Assembly: GCA_002372235.1 (NCBI GenBank)
Contig: DFJI01000031.1
Location: 1 to 46,898 of the forward strand
DNA: 46,898 nt
Reading direction: 5' to 3'
Source: Prevotella sp. UBA3675
GTDB taxonomy: Bacteria > Bacteroidota > Bacteroidia > Bacteroidales > Bacteroidaceae
Positions 32,732 through 42,005 of the stretch are shown here, one piece after another. Position numbers and translations under genes: made by a program. How positions within the stretch are numbered: position 1 is the stretch's first letter; every line of letters starts with the position of its first letter. The notes beneath the pieces were generated by a model. The model worked only from the letters and a program-made list of their open reading frames with translations, was not told the origin of the DNA and made no database searches.

Positions 32732-34636
32732 ATGAAGACGAATTTATTTTCAAACATAAGAAAGCAAGTGGCAAAGCTAACCACTCCCCTCACCTCCTGG
32801 CGAGGGGTAGGTGGTGAGGCTTTAGTGTTGCTTGCCCTTTTCACAGGCTGCTCCGATACATGGAACGACCACTATGAGGGAACAGCGGCCAACGTCAACG
32901 AAGGTTCACTTTGGCAGGCCATCCAGAAGAATCCCAATCTGAGCAACTTTGCACAAGTGATTCAGGCCACTGGCTACGACCGCCAGCTCAACAGCAGTCA
33001 GACATTCACGGTCTTCGCTCCCACAAACGACCATTTCACGGCTACCGATGCCCAGAATCTCATCAGCCAGTACCAGCAGGACAAGCTGACAATGAAAGAC
33101 GAGGACAACACCGTGCTGAAGGAGTTCGTGAAGAACCATGTGGCTCTTTACAACTTCTCCACTTCACCCAGCAGCACCGATTCCGTAAGACTGCTCAACG
33201 GCAAGTATGCCGTGCTGCAGGCAGGTGAAGTAGGCGGTGTGAAGACACTTAGCAACAACGAGCTCTACCGCAATGGCGTGCTCTTCACCGTGGGCGGACA
33301 ACTGTCCTATCATCCCAACATCTTCGAGTACATCAAGAAGGACCACGACCTTGACAGTCTGGCAAACTTCCTTTACAACCCAAGCTTCTACTATAAGGAG
33401 TTCGAACCCGGCCTCAGCGTGGTTGATAGCGTGAGCGACGGTAAGACCGTCTATATGGACAGTGTGACCGTGCAGCGCAACCGCCTGTTCGATTACCTTC
33501 AGGACATCAACGACGAGGACAGTACCTACTGGATGGTGATGCCTACGAACGAAGTGTGGAAGCAACTGGTCGATGAGTATAGTCAGTATTTCAACTACAA
33601 CAAGAAGGTGCAGCTGCGCGACTCTATGAACTATGTGAACACCCGTCTGGCCATCCTGCAAGGCACCGTGTTCAGCAAAAGCTACAACAAAGGTGTTTTT
33701 GCCAATCAGAGCAGCGGAACCACTGAGGTGACTGACTCAGCCTTGTCGGAACATGCCATTCAGTCTTACCACATTCGTTCAGCTATTTGGGGCAAGGAGT
33801 TCAACTACTATGAATACCTGAACCCCTGGCGTCCGGGCGGTGTGTTCGACCAGACCGATGTCGTGACGTGCAGTAACGGTATGGTGCGCAAGGCCACGAC
33901 ATGGCCTATCAATAAGCTGGAGACTTTTGCCCGCTACAACATCATCGAGGCTGAAAGCGGTAACATCTGGGAGTACAGCAAGATACCCAACACCAAGAAA
34001 GAAGGCGACTCGATTCAGACCATTACGCCCATCACCCGCGATGTGGTCCGCAATGGTGTTGACACTCTGAACTTCTACGATAAGGTATGGAACAACAAAT
34101 ATATGGAGTTTGTCGTACAGGAATCGTCATACCCCAATCACTCTGTAACCTACGCGCTAACAGATGTTCTCTCGAATGTTCCTTATGACATCTATGTTGT
34201 AACCTCGCCGGCCATTGCCTACGACCCGAATGCCTCGAGCTTTGAGCGCCGCCCGGTCAAGCTGCGCTGCACCCTCTACTATCCCGATGAAGACGGAAAG
34301 ACAAAGAGCGAGCAGCTGATTTCCGCTCAGTCAACAACCGCCGACAAGATAGATTACATCAAGCTGACGTCGTCTTCTAAGTATGATGAAACAGGATTCA
34401 CATTCCCCACGTCCAACTTCGGCCTTGACGAGGAGAGTCCTTCCTTCAAGCTGAAAATTGAGACCCGTGTCAGCAGTGGCGAGTTGAACAGGACCCATTC
34501 TCGCACGATGCGCATCGACTGCATCCTGCTGGTGCCTCACGGAACGCTCGACCTGAGCGATCCTAAAGTAGTGAAGATGACTCCTCACGGCGACTACAAC
34601 GGTCTGAACCTGCGTAGCTGGGAAATGCAACGCTAA
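32732..34636 (+). CDS. Fasciclin-domain lipoprotein with a repeat-derived insert in its signal peptide
   Basis: A 634-aa lipoprotein. The signal peptide is unusual: basic N-region (MKTNLFSNIRKQVAKL), then PLTSWRGVGGE, which is encoded by a GC-rich repeat arm, then a normal hydrophobic core and lipobox (ALVLLALFTGC, Cys40). A classical FAS1 module follows (ALWQAI-like start, YDRQLNSSQTFTVFAPTNDH, FTATDAQNLI), then a second one around YWMVMPTNEVWKQLVDEY. The C-terminal ~180 residues look like a beta-sandwich domain (MEFVVQESSYPNHSVTYALT). It belongs to the same operon, 27 bp before the second susC. With the insert the N-region is long, so whether export is normal is an open point. Confidence 0.83.
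   Translation: MKTNLFSNIRKQVAKLTTPLTSWRGVGGEALVLLALFTGCSDTWNDHYEGTAANVNEGSLWQAIQKNPNLSNFAQVIQATGYDRQLNSSQTFTVFAPTNDHFTATDAQNLISQYQQDKLTMKDEDNTVLKEFVKNHVALYNFSTSPSSTDSVRLLNGKYAVLQAGEVGGVKTLSNNELYRNGVLFTVGGQLSYHPNIFEYIKKDHDLDSLANFLYNPSFYYKEFEPGLSVVDSVSDGKTVYMDSVTVQRNRLFDYLQDINDEDSTYWMVMPTNEVWKQLVDEYSQYFNYNKKVQLRDSMNYVNTRLAILQGTVFSKSYNKGVFANQSSGTTEVTDSALSEHAIQSYHIRSAIWGKEFNYYEYLNPWRPGGVFDQTDVVTCSNGMVRKATTWPINKLETFARYNIIEAESGNIWEYSKIPNTKKEGDSIQTITPITRDVVRNGVDTLNFYDKVWNNKYMEFVVQESSYPNHSVTYALTDVLSNVPYDIYVVTSPAIAYDPNASSFERRPVKLRCTLYYPDEDGKTKSEQLISAQSTTADKIDYIKLTSSSKYDETGFTFPTSNFGLDEESPSFKLKIETRVSSGELNRTHSRTMRIDCILLVPHGTLDLSDPKVVKMTPHGDYNGLNLRSWEMQR
32781..32820 (-). repeat. Type-1-like repeat arm in the signal peptide of a fasciclin lipoprotein
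   Basis: CTCCCCTCACCTCCTGGCGA and the following bases match the right-arm form at 38117-38150, with imperfect internal symmetry. No partner arm is seen nearby. It is translated in frame as PLTSWRGVGGE. Confidence 0.7.
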
Positions 34637-34663
34637 TGTGTCACAAATCAAACAGAACAACCT

Positions 34664-37600
34664 ATGAAACGATATATCTTATTTGGACTCTCCCTGCTGA
34701 TGGCCTTTCCCCTTGCCGTGAGCGCACAGGACGACGATACGGAAGAGGGAACCGAGACTCAGGTTCGCGGTTTTGCCATCAAACAGAAAAAATATGAAAC
34801 GCGCGACATCGCGGGCCGTGTGGTGAATGCAGCCACACATGAACCCGTGTCGGGTGCCATCATCCATGCCGCCGAAATCGAAGGCTATAGCACCCTGTCT
34901 GAGGATGATGGCAGCTTCGTGCTGAAAGTGCCTGTATTTGCCACCGCACTCTATGTGGTGACTCCCGACTTCAATCCCGTGCGGATGGGTCTGACAAAAG
35001 ACTCTCTCCAGCGCACCATCATGCTCTACCCCACTACGTTCGATGCCGAGTATTCGGCTCAGACCAACGTGCGCAGCGACGCATCGGCCAACGACTTCAA
35101 ATACACGAATGCCATCAACATCAAGGATGAGATTCAGAAGCAGTTGGGCGCACAGGTCCACACCACTGGCATGAACGGCACCCCAGGCGTGGGTAGCGTT
35201 ATGTTCATACAAGGCTTGAACTCACTGAATGCCAATGCACAGCCACTCATCGTGGTCGATGATGTTGTCTTCGACATGCAGTACGGACGTTCGGTGTTGC
35301 ACGACGGCTTCTACAACGACGTGCTCTCCAACATCAATCCCAACGACATTGAGAAAGTGACTGTTCTGCGCAACGGAACAGCTCTCTATGGCGCAAAGGG
35401 TGCCAACGGTGTCATCCTCATCCAGACCAAGCGCAGCAAGTCGATGGCCACTCGTATCACTGCCTCTGCTTCGGCTGGTGTGACGTTCAAGCCCCGAATG
35501 CTCTCTGTGATGGATGCCGAGCAGTATCGCGGCTATGCCTCTGAACTGCTGAAGACTACCAACACCCGACTCACCTCTTTCAAGTTCTTGGACGAGCGCC
35601 AGACACTGGAGAACGGCAAGATGAACTACTACTACCCGCTCTACCACCAGAACACCGACTGGAAGAATCTGGTCTATCGTTCGGCCATCTCGCAAAACTA
35701 CGGCATCAACATCGAGGGTGGTGACAACGTGGCCAACTACAACCTGTCGATCGGCTACACCTCAGCCAAGAGCACACTGAAATATAATGACATGGATCGC
35801 CTGAGCATACGCTTCAACACAGACATCAACTTGTTCAAGCGCCTGTCAGTGCGTTTCGATGCCTCGTTCTCCAATCAGACCCGTGACCTCCGCGACGACG
35901 GCGCTCCTCAGGGCTACGACGAGGGCACACCCTCGGCTCCCAGCTTCCTGGCATACGCGAAGAGTCCTTTCCTGAGCCCCTACAGCTATGGTCGCGGTGT
36001 GTTCAGCGACGAGAAGTACGATGTATATAAGGAGAGCTACCTCTCTGAGGCACTGGCCAACTACAAGAACTACAACTGGCAGTTAGACAACCCCGTACTC
36101 ATCAATGAAGACGGTGAGGCACCTAACAAGAACCGCTTTGAGACCTCACTGCTCAACCTCTCGGTTACCCCCAAGTTCAAGTTCAATTCACATCTGTCGC
36201 TGAGCGAGCACTTCAGCTACAACCTGGTGAACACTAACGAGATGTACTACATTCCCCGTAACGGATTGCTGATCAATCCCAACGATCAGGGCAACAATAC
36301 CCACGCCGGCTACTACGTGAGCAGCCTTGGCGGCTATCGCGACAATGAGGTGCGCTCACTGGCTGCAAAGCAGAACTCAGTGATGAGCGACACTCGTCTG
36401 GAATGGGGCAACCGCTACGATGCTCACGTCATAAATGTGTTCGGCGGTGTACGCATCAACTGGGAGAACTACACCTCTAACCAGCAGGTGGGTTACAACA
36501 CGGGTAACGACAAGACTCCGTTCATGCGTAAGGACTTGGCCAACGTGAGCGTTGAAGGCATCAATGAGAGCTGGCGCTCAATGGCCATGTATGTGCAGGG
36601 CGAATATAACTGGATGAGCCGCTACTACGTGCAGGCCAACCTGACACTCGAAGGCTCGTCGCGCTTCGGTAAGGATGCCGCCGGACTGAGACTGTTCAAG
36701 GCTCCCTGGGCTGTATTCCCCGGCATTCAGGCTTCTTGGGTGCTCACCAATGAGTCGTGGCTCTCAGGGGTCAACGGTCTCGATCACCTGCGCCTCAATG
36801 TGGGCTTCGACATGAGTGGCAACGACGACATCAATTTCTATGCAGCCCGCAGCTACTTTGCTTCCAACCAGTTCCTGCACTCAGTGGCCGGTCTGTCGTT
36901 TGAAGGCATCGGCAACACCAAGATTCAGTGGGAGACCACTCGCCGCCTGAATGCCAGCCTGGAAGGCAATTTCATCAACAACCGCCTGAACGTGGCATTC
37001 CACTACTTCAATTCGTGGACCAACAACCTGCTCACTCTTCAGTCAGTGAACTTCCTCTCTGGTCTGGAGAAGGGATGGTCTAACGGTGGCAAGCTGACCA
37101 ACCAGGGCTTCGACGTGACTGTCAATGCCAAGGTGCTGAACCTGAAGGACTGGCAGTGGCAGGTAGGAGCCAGCGTAGGCCACTACAAGAACAAGATCAC
37201 GGAACTGCCCGAAGGCAATGAATATATTGACAATCAGGTCTATGGCGCAACCGTTCGCACTCAGGTGGGTCAGGCAGCCAACCTGTTCTACGGCTACAAG
37301 GCTCTGGGTGTGTTTGCCACCACCGAGGAGGCTGCCCAGGCAGGTCTGTCAGGCGAGAAGGGACTCTTCTTCATGGCCGACAATGGCGTGGATAAGAAGT
37401 ACTTCGGTGCCGGTGACATCCACTTTGCCGACCTGAACGGCGACGGTCAGATTACCGATGCCGACCGCACGGTGATTGGCGACCCCAACCCCGACATCTT
37501 TGGTAATATCTTCACCTCTTTAGCATGGAAGCGTTTCCGCCTTGATGTGCGCTTCAACTACTCACTGGGCAACGATGTATTCAACTACATGCGTGCTCAG

Positions 37601-37978
37601 CTGGAGAGCGGCAGCCGCTTCATGAACCAGACCACCGCGCTGAACCAGCGCTGGCAGGTTGAGGGACAGCAGACCAGCATGCCTCGCATCACTTTCCAGG
37701 ATCCCATGGGCAACTCGCGCTTCAGCGACCGCTGGATTGAGGATGGCAGCTACCTGCGCCTGAAGACCGTCACCCTGAGCTACAACCTGCCTCTGAAGTC
37801 GAAGTACATTCAGGGACTGCAGTTCTGGGTACAAGGCAACAACCTGTTCACCGTCACCAAGTATTTAGGCAGCGATCCTGAGTTCAGCATGACTTCAAGT
37901 GTCATCGGTCAGGGCATCGACCTGGGCCGTCTGGGTCAGGGCCGTTCCGTTGTTGCCGGTGTGAAGATCAACTTGTAA
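34664..37978 (+). CDS. SusC/RagA-family TonB-linked outer-membrane protein (second pair)
   Basis: A 1104-aa importer with a signal peptide (MKRYILFGLSLLMAFPLAVS, AQ) and an acidic stretch (DDDTEEGTET). A carboxypeptidase-like domain follows (DIAGRVVNAATHEPVSGAII), then a plug with PLIVVDDVVFDM and VTVLRNGTALYGAKGANGVI. The barrel ends VVAGVKINL. A calcium-loop-like motif DLNGDGQITDADRTVIGDP lies near residue 930. It is clearly distinct from the first SusC in sequence, so the operon encodes two different importers. Its SusD partner is 77 bp downstream, across a type-1 repeat arm. Confidence 0.95.
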   Translation: MKRYILFGLSLLMAFPLAVSAQDDDTEEGTETQVRGFAIKQKKYETRDIAGRVVNAATHEPVSGAIIHAAEIEGYSTLSEDDGSFVLKVPVFATALYVVTPDFNPVRMGLTKDSLQRTIMLYPTTFDAEYSAQTNVRSDASANDFKYTNAINIKDEIQKQLGAQVHTTGMNGTPGVGSVMFIQGLNSLNANAQPLIVVDDVVFDMQYGRSVLHDGFYNDVLSNINPNDIEKVTVLRNGTALYGAKGANGVILIQTKRSKSMATRITASASAGVTFKPRMLSVMDAEQYRGYASELLKTTNTRLTSFKFLDERQTLENGKMNYYYPLYHQNTDWKNLVYRSAISQNYGINIEGGDNVANYNLSIGYTSAKSTLKYNDMDRLSIRFNTDINLFKRLSVRFDASFSNQTRDLRDDGAPQGYDEGTPSAPSFLAYAKSPFLSPYSYGRGVFSDEKYDVYKESYLSEALANYKNYNWQLDNPVLINEDGEAPNKNRFETSLLNLSVTPKFKFNSHLSLSEHFSYNLVNTNEMYYIPRNGLLINPNDQGNNTHAGYYVSSLGGYRDNEVRSLAAKQNSVMSDTRLEWGNRYDAHVINVFGGVRINWENYTSNQQVGYNTGNDKTPFMRKDLANVSVEGINESWRSMAMYVQGEYNWMSRYYVQANLTLEGSSRFGKDAAGLRLFKAPWAVFPGIQASWVLTNESWLSGVNGLDHLRLNVGFDMSGNDDINFYAARSYFASNQFLHSVAGLSFEGIGNTKIQWETTRRLNASLEGNFINNRLNVAFHYFNSWTNNLLTLQSVNFLSGLEKGWSNGGKLTNQGFDVTVNAKVLNLKDWQWQVGASVGHYKNKITELPEGNEYIDNQVYGATVRTQVGQAANLFYGYKALGVFATTEEAAQAGLSGEKGLFFMADNGVDKKYFGAGDIHFADLNGDGQITDADRTVIGDPNPDIFGNIFTSLAWKRFRLDVRFNYSLGNDVFNYMRAQLESGSRFMNQTTALNQRWQVEGQQTSMPRITFQDPMGNSRFSDRWIEDGSYLRLKTVTLSYNLPLKSKYIQGLQFWVQGNNLFTVTKYLGSDPEFSMTSSVIGQGIDLGRLGQGRSVVAGVKINL

Positions 37979-37979
37979 A

Positions 37980-38018
37980 GACCCACCCCCTGCCCCTCTC
38001 GAGGGGTGGGGAGATGAG
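37980..38018 (+). repeat. Type-1 repeat, left arm between second susC and susD
   Basis: ACCCACCCCCTGCCCCTCTC and the following bases start 2 bp after the susC stop. It is a diverged inverted partner of 38117-38150. Confidence 0.7.
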
Positions 38019-38055
38019 TTAGAAAACATAGAACATCAAAATAATACGAAAAGAT

Positions 38056-39975
38056 ATGAAAAAGATATATTTCAATAAGATAAAGACCGTGCTTGCAGCG
38101 TTCTGTGGTGTCGTAGCTCCCCTCACCTTGGGAGGGGTTGGAGGTGGGATGCTCACCTCTTGCTCCGATTTCTTCAATCAGGAGTCGAGCGACGTGCTCT
38201 TGGCCGACAGAGAACACCTGAACAACTCAGAGGATACCGTTTACTCTGTGCTGGGCATCATGAACAAACTGCAAGTCATTGCCGACCGCACCGTCTTGTT
38301 GGGCGAGCTGCGCGGCGACTTGGTCGATGTCACCAGCACGGCCAGCAGCGACCTGCGCGACGTGGCCAACTTCAACGTGGGCGACAGCAACGTCTATAAC
38401 GCTCCGCGCGACTACTATGCCATCATCAACAACTGCAACTACTTCATCAACCACGCCGACATCAACCTGAAGAGCAACCGTGGCGAGAACATCTTCATGA
38501 AGGAGTATGCAGCCGTCAAGGCTTTCCGTGCCTGGACCTACCTTCAGCTGGTCCTCAACTATGGCAAGGTGCCGTTCGTGACCCAGCCCATCATGTCGCG
38601 TGAAGAGGCCGATGCCGACTTCCCCATGTACGGCATCGAGGAGATTTGCCGTTTCTTCCTCGACGATCTGAGCACCATCCCTGCTGAATATGAGACCGTT
38701 TATCCCAGCTATCGCACCATTCGCAGCACCGACTCTCGCTTCTTCTATTTCCCTATCAACATTTTAAGGGGTGACATGAACCTGTGGCTGGGCAGCATCA
38801 CTCATAACAAGGAGTACTATCGTCAGGCAGCACTGGCCTACTATAAGTACATCACCCAGCGCAACAGCAACAATGCAAGCTATCCTGCAGGTGTGAGCAA
38901 CATGATGTGGAAGCCGGGCGGCACCTCTTGGTACGAGATCACTGTCTTTGACGGAAACGATGCTTTCGGCACTTCAGAAGCCTACTCTAACACCAGTGAG
39001 CTCATCACCATGATTCCCGGCGACTCTATCCGTGCCGAGGGCTACTACAGCGAACTGCGCAACCTTTATAACTCCAGCGATCAGAACAGCCAGCGCGTGA
39101 GCATCACGCCCAGCCAGTCCCTGTTCGACATCTCTGCTGCACAGAAGAACTGCCGCATCGGTACTGCCCGTTCGGGTGGCAAGGGCTACAACGTGACCTA
39201 CGCACCTTCCGGACTGCCCAACCACTTGAGCGGTGACCTGCGTCTTGCATCGGTGCTGACCGAAGGATTCGACAATACGGAACGCGTGGAGACCCAGAAA
39301 ATCAGCAAGTTCTCCTCACGCAACGTCCACATCTATCGCCGTCAAATGGTCTATCTGCGCATGGCCGAGGCCCTCAACATGGCTGGCTATTCGCGTGCAG
39401 CATTTATGATTCTCTCTACTGGCTTGAGTGATAAGATCATGCAAGACTCCGTCTATAGCTACTGCTCTGCCGATGATCAGGCCTTCCTCTCGCAGTTCAA
39501 GTTCCCCGTGTCCTTCTTGAAGGAGACTTCTTACGACGTGGTCACCACTGCCGATCTGGCCAATAACACTATACCTTCTGAGCACACCGCTATAGGCATT
39601 CACTCTCGCGGCTCTGGCTGGACGCCTCTGAATGAGTACTATCGCTACAACGACTCCATCCCCACGATTGGCAAAGCCTCCGACGGTGTGACCGACTCTA
39701 TAATCAACGTGGCTCGTCCTGCTGCTGAGGTACAAGCTTACGTTGACAGCCTCATTCTGAACGAGGAAGCACTGGAGCTTGCTTTCGAGGGTACACGCTA
39801 CTACGACCTCATGCGCTATGCTTTGCGCCAGTCCAACCCAGGTGCCACCATGTCCAAGTTCATCTATGCCCGTCGCGGCGAGAGCCGTCGTGGCGAGATG
39901 CAGGGCGTGATCAGGAAGGACCTGAACGACCGCAACAGCTGGTTCCTGAAGTGGAACGGCAAGATTGGGTTCTGA
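38056..39975 (+). CDS. SusD/RagB-family lipoprotein (second pair), with a repeat-derived signal-peptide segment
   Basis: A 639-aa nutrient-binding lipoprotein, partner of the second SusC. Lipobox LTSC (Cys36) is followed by SDFFNQESSDVLLADREHLN. TPR-like helices (AVKAFRAWTYLQLVLNYGKV, then PFVTQP) and the C-terminal signature ALELAFEGTRYYDLMRYAL are typical of RagB/SusD. The h-region of the signal peptide is TVLAAFCGVVAPLTLGGVGG, followed by GM. Its second half (PLTLGGVGGG) is encoded by a GC-rich repeat arm, replacing the usual Leu/Ile/Val core with Gly-rich sequence. Last gene of the operon, followed by a strong terminator. Confidence 0.94.
   Translation: MKKIYFNKIKTVLAAFCGVVAPLTLGGVGGGMLTSCSDFFNQESSDVLLADREHLNNSEDTVYSVLGIMNKLQVIADRTVLLGELRGDLVDVTSTASSDLRDVANFNVGDSNVYNAPRDYYAIINNCNYFINHADINLKSNRGENIFMKEYAAVKAFRAWTYLQLVLNYGKVPFVTQPIMSREEADADFPMYGIEEICRFFLDDLSTIPAEYETVYPSYRTIRSTDSRFFYFPINILRGDMNLWLGSITHNKEYYRQAALAYYKYITQRNSNNASYPAGVSNMMWKPGGTSWYEITVFDGNDAFGTSEAYSNTSELITMIPGDSIRAEGYYSELRNLYNSSDQNSQRVSITPSQSLFDISAAQKNCRIGTARSGGKGYNVTYAPSGLPNHLSGDLRLASVLTEGFDNTERVETQKISKFSSRNVHIYRRQMVYLRMAEALNMAGYSRAAFMILSTGLSDKIMQDSVYSYCSADDQAFLSQFKFPVSFLKETSYDVVTTADLANNTIPSEHTAIGIHSRGSGWTPLNEYYRYNDSIPTIGKASDGVTDSIINVARPAAEVQAYVDSLILNEEALELAFEGTRYYDLMRYALRQSNPGATMSKFIYARRGESRRGEMQGVIRKDLNDRNSWFLKWNGKIGF
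38117..38150 (-). repeat. Type-1 repeat, right arm in the signal peptide of the second SusD
   Basis: CTCCCCTCACCTTGGGAGGG and the next 14 bp match the right arms at 14715 and 43981 with several changes. It lies 98 bp from its partner at 37980 and is translated in frame within the lipoprotein signal peptide. Confidence 0.75.
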
Positions 39976-39998
39976 GCCTGTCAGCCGCTACATCATAA

Positions 39999-40039
39999 CG
40001 AGGGCTATCATTCGCGTGAATGATAGCCCTCGTTTTTTT
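39999..40039 (+). terminator. Strong terminator of the fasciclin-Sus operon
   Basis: A perfect 15-bp stem (39999-40013 with 40018-40032), loop GCGT, and seven T residues at 40033-40039. It is followed by the convergent gene at 40071. Confidence 0.95.
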
Positions 40040-40070
40040 ATCGATACTTCATAAGAACGCGTTTATTGCG

Positions 40071-41660
40071 CTATCGCACCACTTCCACAATCTCATAGCT
40101 GTCGATGCTGCGCTTCTCGCGGTCGATGTTCAGCCCTACGGCAAAGACCTTGCGCGAATCGTGGGCGAAGCGCACGGCATAGTCCTTGGCTAATATCTGG
40201 CTTGTAGCTTCATTTGCATCCTTATCGTATTTGAACTCCAGGATGTAGATGGCATCCGGCATCTTCAGGGCTATGTCCATCCTGCCGTCGGCAGTCTGGT
40301 CCTCCGCCTGAACATCGGCACCAATCGCAATCAGCAAGGCATAGAACAACGACTGGTAGAACTGCTCGTTCTGGTTCTTGTCGGTGATGCTATAGGGAAT
40401 GCTGCTGTACCAGCGACGGATGGCCTCAAGGAAATCGCCAATCTCCGTTTCCTTCCTGTAGAACCGACGGTAGCTCGTCGTCAACAGGTTGCGCTCGTCC
40501 CAATGATTGTCAGTATAATAGAGGTAGAGCGAACTGGCGAAGCCGCGATACACCTCCTCATTGGGGAACCCGAGCTGCCACTCCATCGTGTCAGGGAAAT
40601 ACTTCTTCAGGGTCAGGTAGCCGCTCTGGAACAGCACGGGTATGGGGTCGCTGATGCGTTCGGTGGGCGCATCAAACTGCGTGATGTCGGCATAGAGGTG
40701 CTCCAGACGGCTCATGTCCAACCGCCCCACCCGCAGCAGGTTAATCAGCGAAGAGGGCGTGCCCGTCGAGAACCAGTAGTTCTGTATGCGCCCCATTACA
40801 AAAGCGTTGATCAGGCTCCAAGGATTGTAGATGTCCGTCATGTCGTCAGAGAAGTGATAGCCGTCGTACATCCGTTTCAGCTCAGCCAGCGTCGTCTCGT
40901 AGGTCATGGGACGGAAACGGCTCAGCTCCTGCGCCAGCCACTCTATATCGGGCTTCATCACCGTGACAAGCTCCTCCTGCGTGATGCCACACACGGCCTC
41001 GTAGTTCGGGTCGAAGGTCATGATGTGAAGGTTGTTCAGCTCACTGAACACACTGAGCTGAGAAAACTTCGAGATGCCCGTCAGGAACACGAAGCGGAGA
41101 TAGTCGGCCTGACCCTTCAGCGGACTGAACAGGTCGCGCACACGCTCACGAATCTGGTCCTGCAACTCAGGCTTGTGAATCGTATCCAGCATCGGCGCGT
41201 CATATTCGTCAACGAGCACCACCACCTGACGGCCCGTCTGACGGTAGGCCGCCTGAATGATATTGGTCAGCCGGTCACCGTAACGGTAAGGATCATCTAC
41301 CGTCACATGCCAGTCTTCTTCCAGACGCTTCAGAATGCCGCCTATCACCCCATGCACCTGCTCGAACTCATAGTACTTGCCCATGCTAAGGTCCAGACGG
41401 ATTACGGGATACTTCACCCAATCCTTCTCCAGCCTGCCCAGTGCCAGGTTCTCGAACAGTTCCTTCTCGCCCTCGAAATAGGCTTTCAGCGTGCTCACAA
41501 GGAGAGACTTGCCGAACCGGCGCGGACGGCTCAGGAAGTAGAATTTACCAGACGAGGCCATCTTATAGACGTACTCCGTCTTGTCCACATACACATAGTT
41601 TTGCTTCACCATCTCCCAGAAGGTGGTGATGCCTATCGGGTATTTACGTTTCTCTGCCAT
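40071..41660 (-). CDS. AAA-ATPase-like protein with C-terminal PD-(D/E)XK nuclease-fold domain
   Basis: A 529-aa cytoplasmic protein of the widespread AAA-ATPase_like plus PDDEXK_9 architecture. It opens with KYPIGITTFWEMVKQNYVYV, then DKTEYVYKM, followed by the Walker A-like RPRRFGKS (45-52) and Walker B-like VVVLVDEYDAPM (about 145-156). An AAA lid region (GYHFSDDMTDIYNPWSLINA) follows. The C-terminal nuclease-fold motif is GRMDIALKMPDAIYILEFKY, with D and ExK residues. Such genes are often multicopy in Bacteroidales; a defence or mobile-element role has been suggested, but none is shown here. ATG 41660 has a good Shine-Dalgarno site. It is a lone gene, convergent with the fasciclin-Sus operon. 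Confidence 0.93.
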   Translation of the reverse strand: MAEKRKYPIGITTFWEMVKQNYVYVDKTEYVYKMASSGKFYFLSRPRRFGKSLLVSTLKAYFEGEKELFENLALGRLEKDWVKYPVIRLDLSMGKYYEFEQVHGVIGGILKRLEEDWHVTVDDPYRYGDRLTNIIQAAYRQTGRQVVVLVDEYDAPMLDTIHKPELQDQIRERVRDLFSPLKGQADYLRFVFLTGISKFSQLSVFSELNNLHIMTFDPNYEAVCGITQEELVTVMKPDIEWLAQELSRFRPMTYETTLAELKRMYDGYHFSDDMTDIYNPWSLINAFVMGRIQNYWFSTGTPSSLINLLRVGRLDMSRLEHLYADITQFDAPTERISDPIPVLFQSGYLTLKKYFPDTMEWQLGFPNEEVYRGFASSLYLYYTDNHWDERNLLTTSYRRFYRKETEIGDFLEAIRRWYSSIPYSITDKNQNEQFYQSLFYALLIAIGADVQAEDQTADGRMDIALKMPDAIYILEFKYDKDANEATSQILAKDYAVRFAHDSRKVFAVGLNIDREKRSIDSYEIVEVVR

Positions 41661-41669
41661 AGCATTCCA

Positions 41670-41690
41670 CTCCTTTTGCTTGCAAATTTA
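41670..41690 (-). promoter_or_regulatory. Shine-Dalgarno and near promoter element of the AAA-ATPase gene
   Basis: On the minus strand AAAAGGAG (41670-41677) ends 9 nt before the start codon, unusual for this lineage. Just upstream TAAATTTG (41683-41690) fits the -7 consensus, but it would give a leader of only about 15 nt and its -33 match (GTTG, about 20 bp away) is weak. Confidence 0.5.
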
Positions 41691-41843
41691 CGTATAAATC
41701 TTCAGAAAATCAACACTTTTTGGTTCAATCTTGCAGGGAATTATGAAAAAAGGAAAGAGATTCCCGCAATTTGCACAACCGTTCTGTTAATATCTGTTTT
41801 AAAAATATAGTTTTAAAACTTCTAATTTTCTCTTTCGTGGGGG

Positions 41844-41874
41844 CAAATGTAGCAAAAATCAATACACGTACAAA
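41844..41874 (-). promoter_or_regulatory. Consensus minus-strand promoter far upstream of the AAA-ATPase gene
   Basis: On the minus strand TTTG (41871-41874), 19 bp, TACATTTG (41844-41851) is an exact match to the Bacteroidetes consensus. Transcription would begin near 41837, giving a ~175-nt leader before the start codon at 41660. The leader has a weak GGGAAT/ATTCCC hairpin and no convincing ORF. The rest of 41875-42005 shows nothing recognisable. Confidence 0.65.
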
Positions 41875-42005
41875 ATTATAATCCAAGAGCGTTCTACTAA
41901 TTAACTTTTTTAAATGGCTCATACGGTCCACTTACGGATTTTTAACGATTTATACTGAATCGCGATGCGATTTAGGTGTGTTTTGTCATAAAAAACGATG
42001 AAATA

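Noticed and set aside
22494..39975. Classical polysaccharide utilisation locus
   Set aside because: Two SusC/SusD pairs are present but no carbohydrate-active enzyme or typical regulator. The upstream GH35 gene is about 18 kb away and separately transcribed.
40503..41810. 435-aa plus-strand ORF opposite the AAA-ATPase gene
   Set aside because: The minus-strand frame has clear Walker and nuclease-fold motifs. The plus frame has none and would start inside it.
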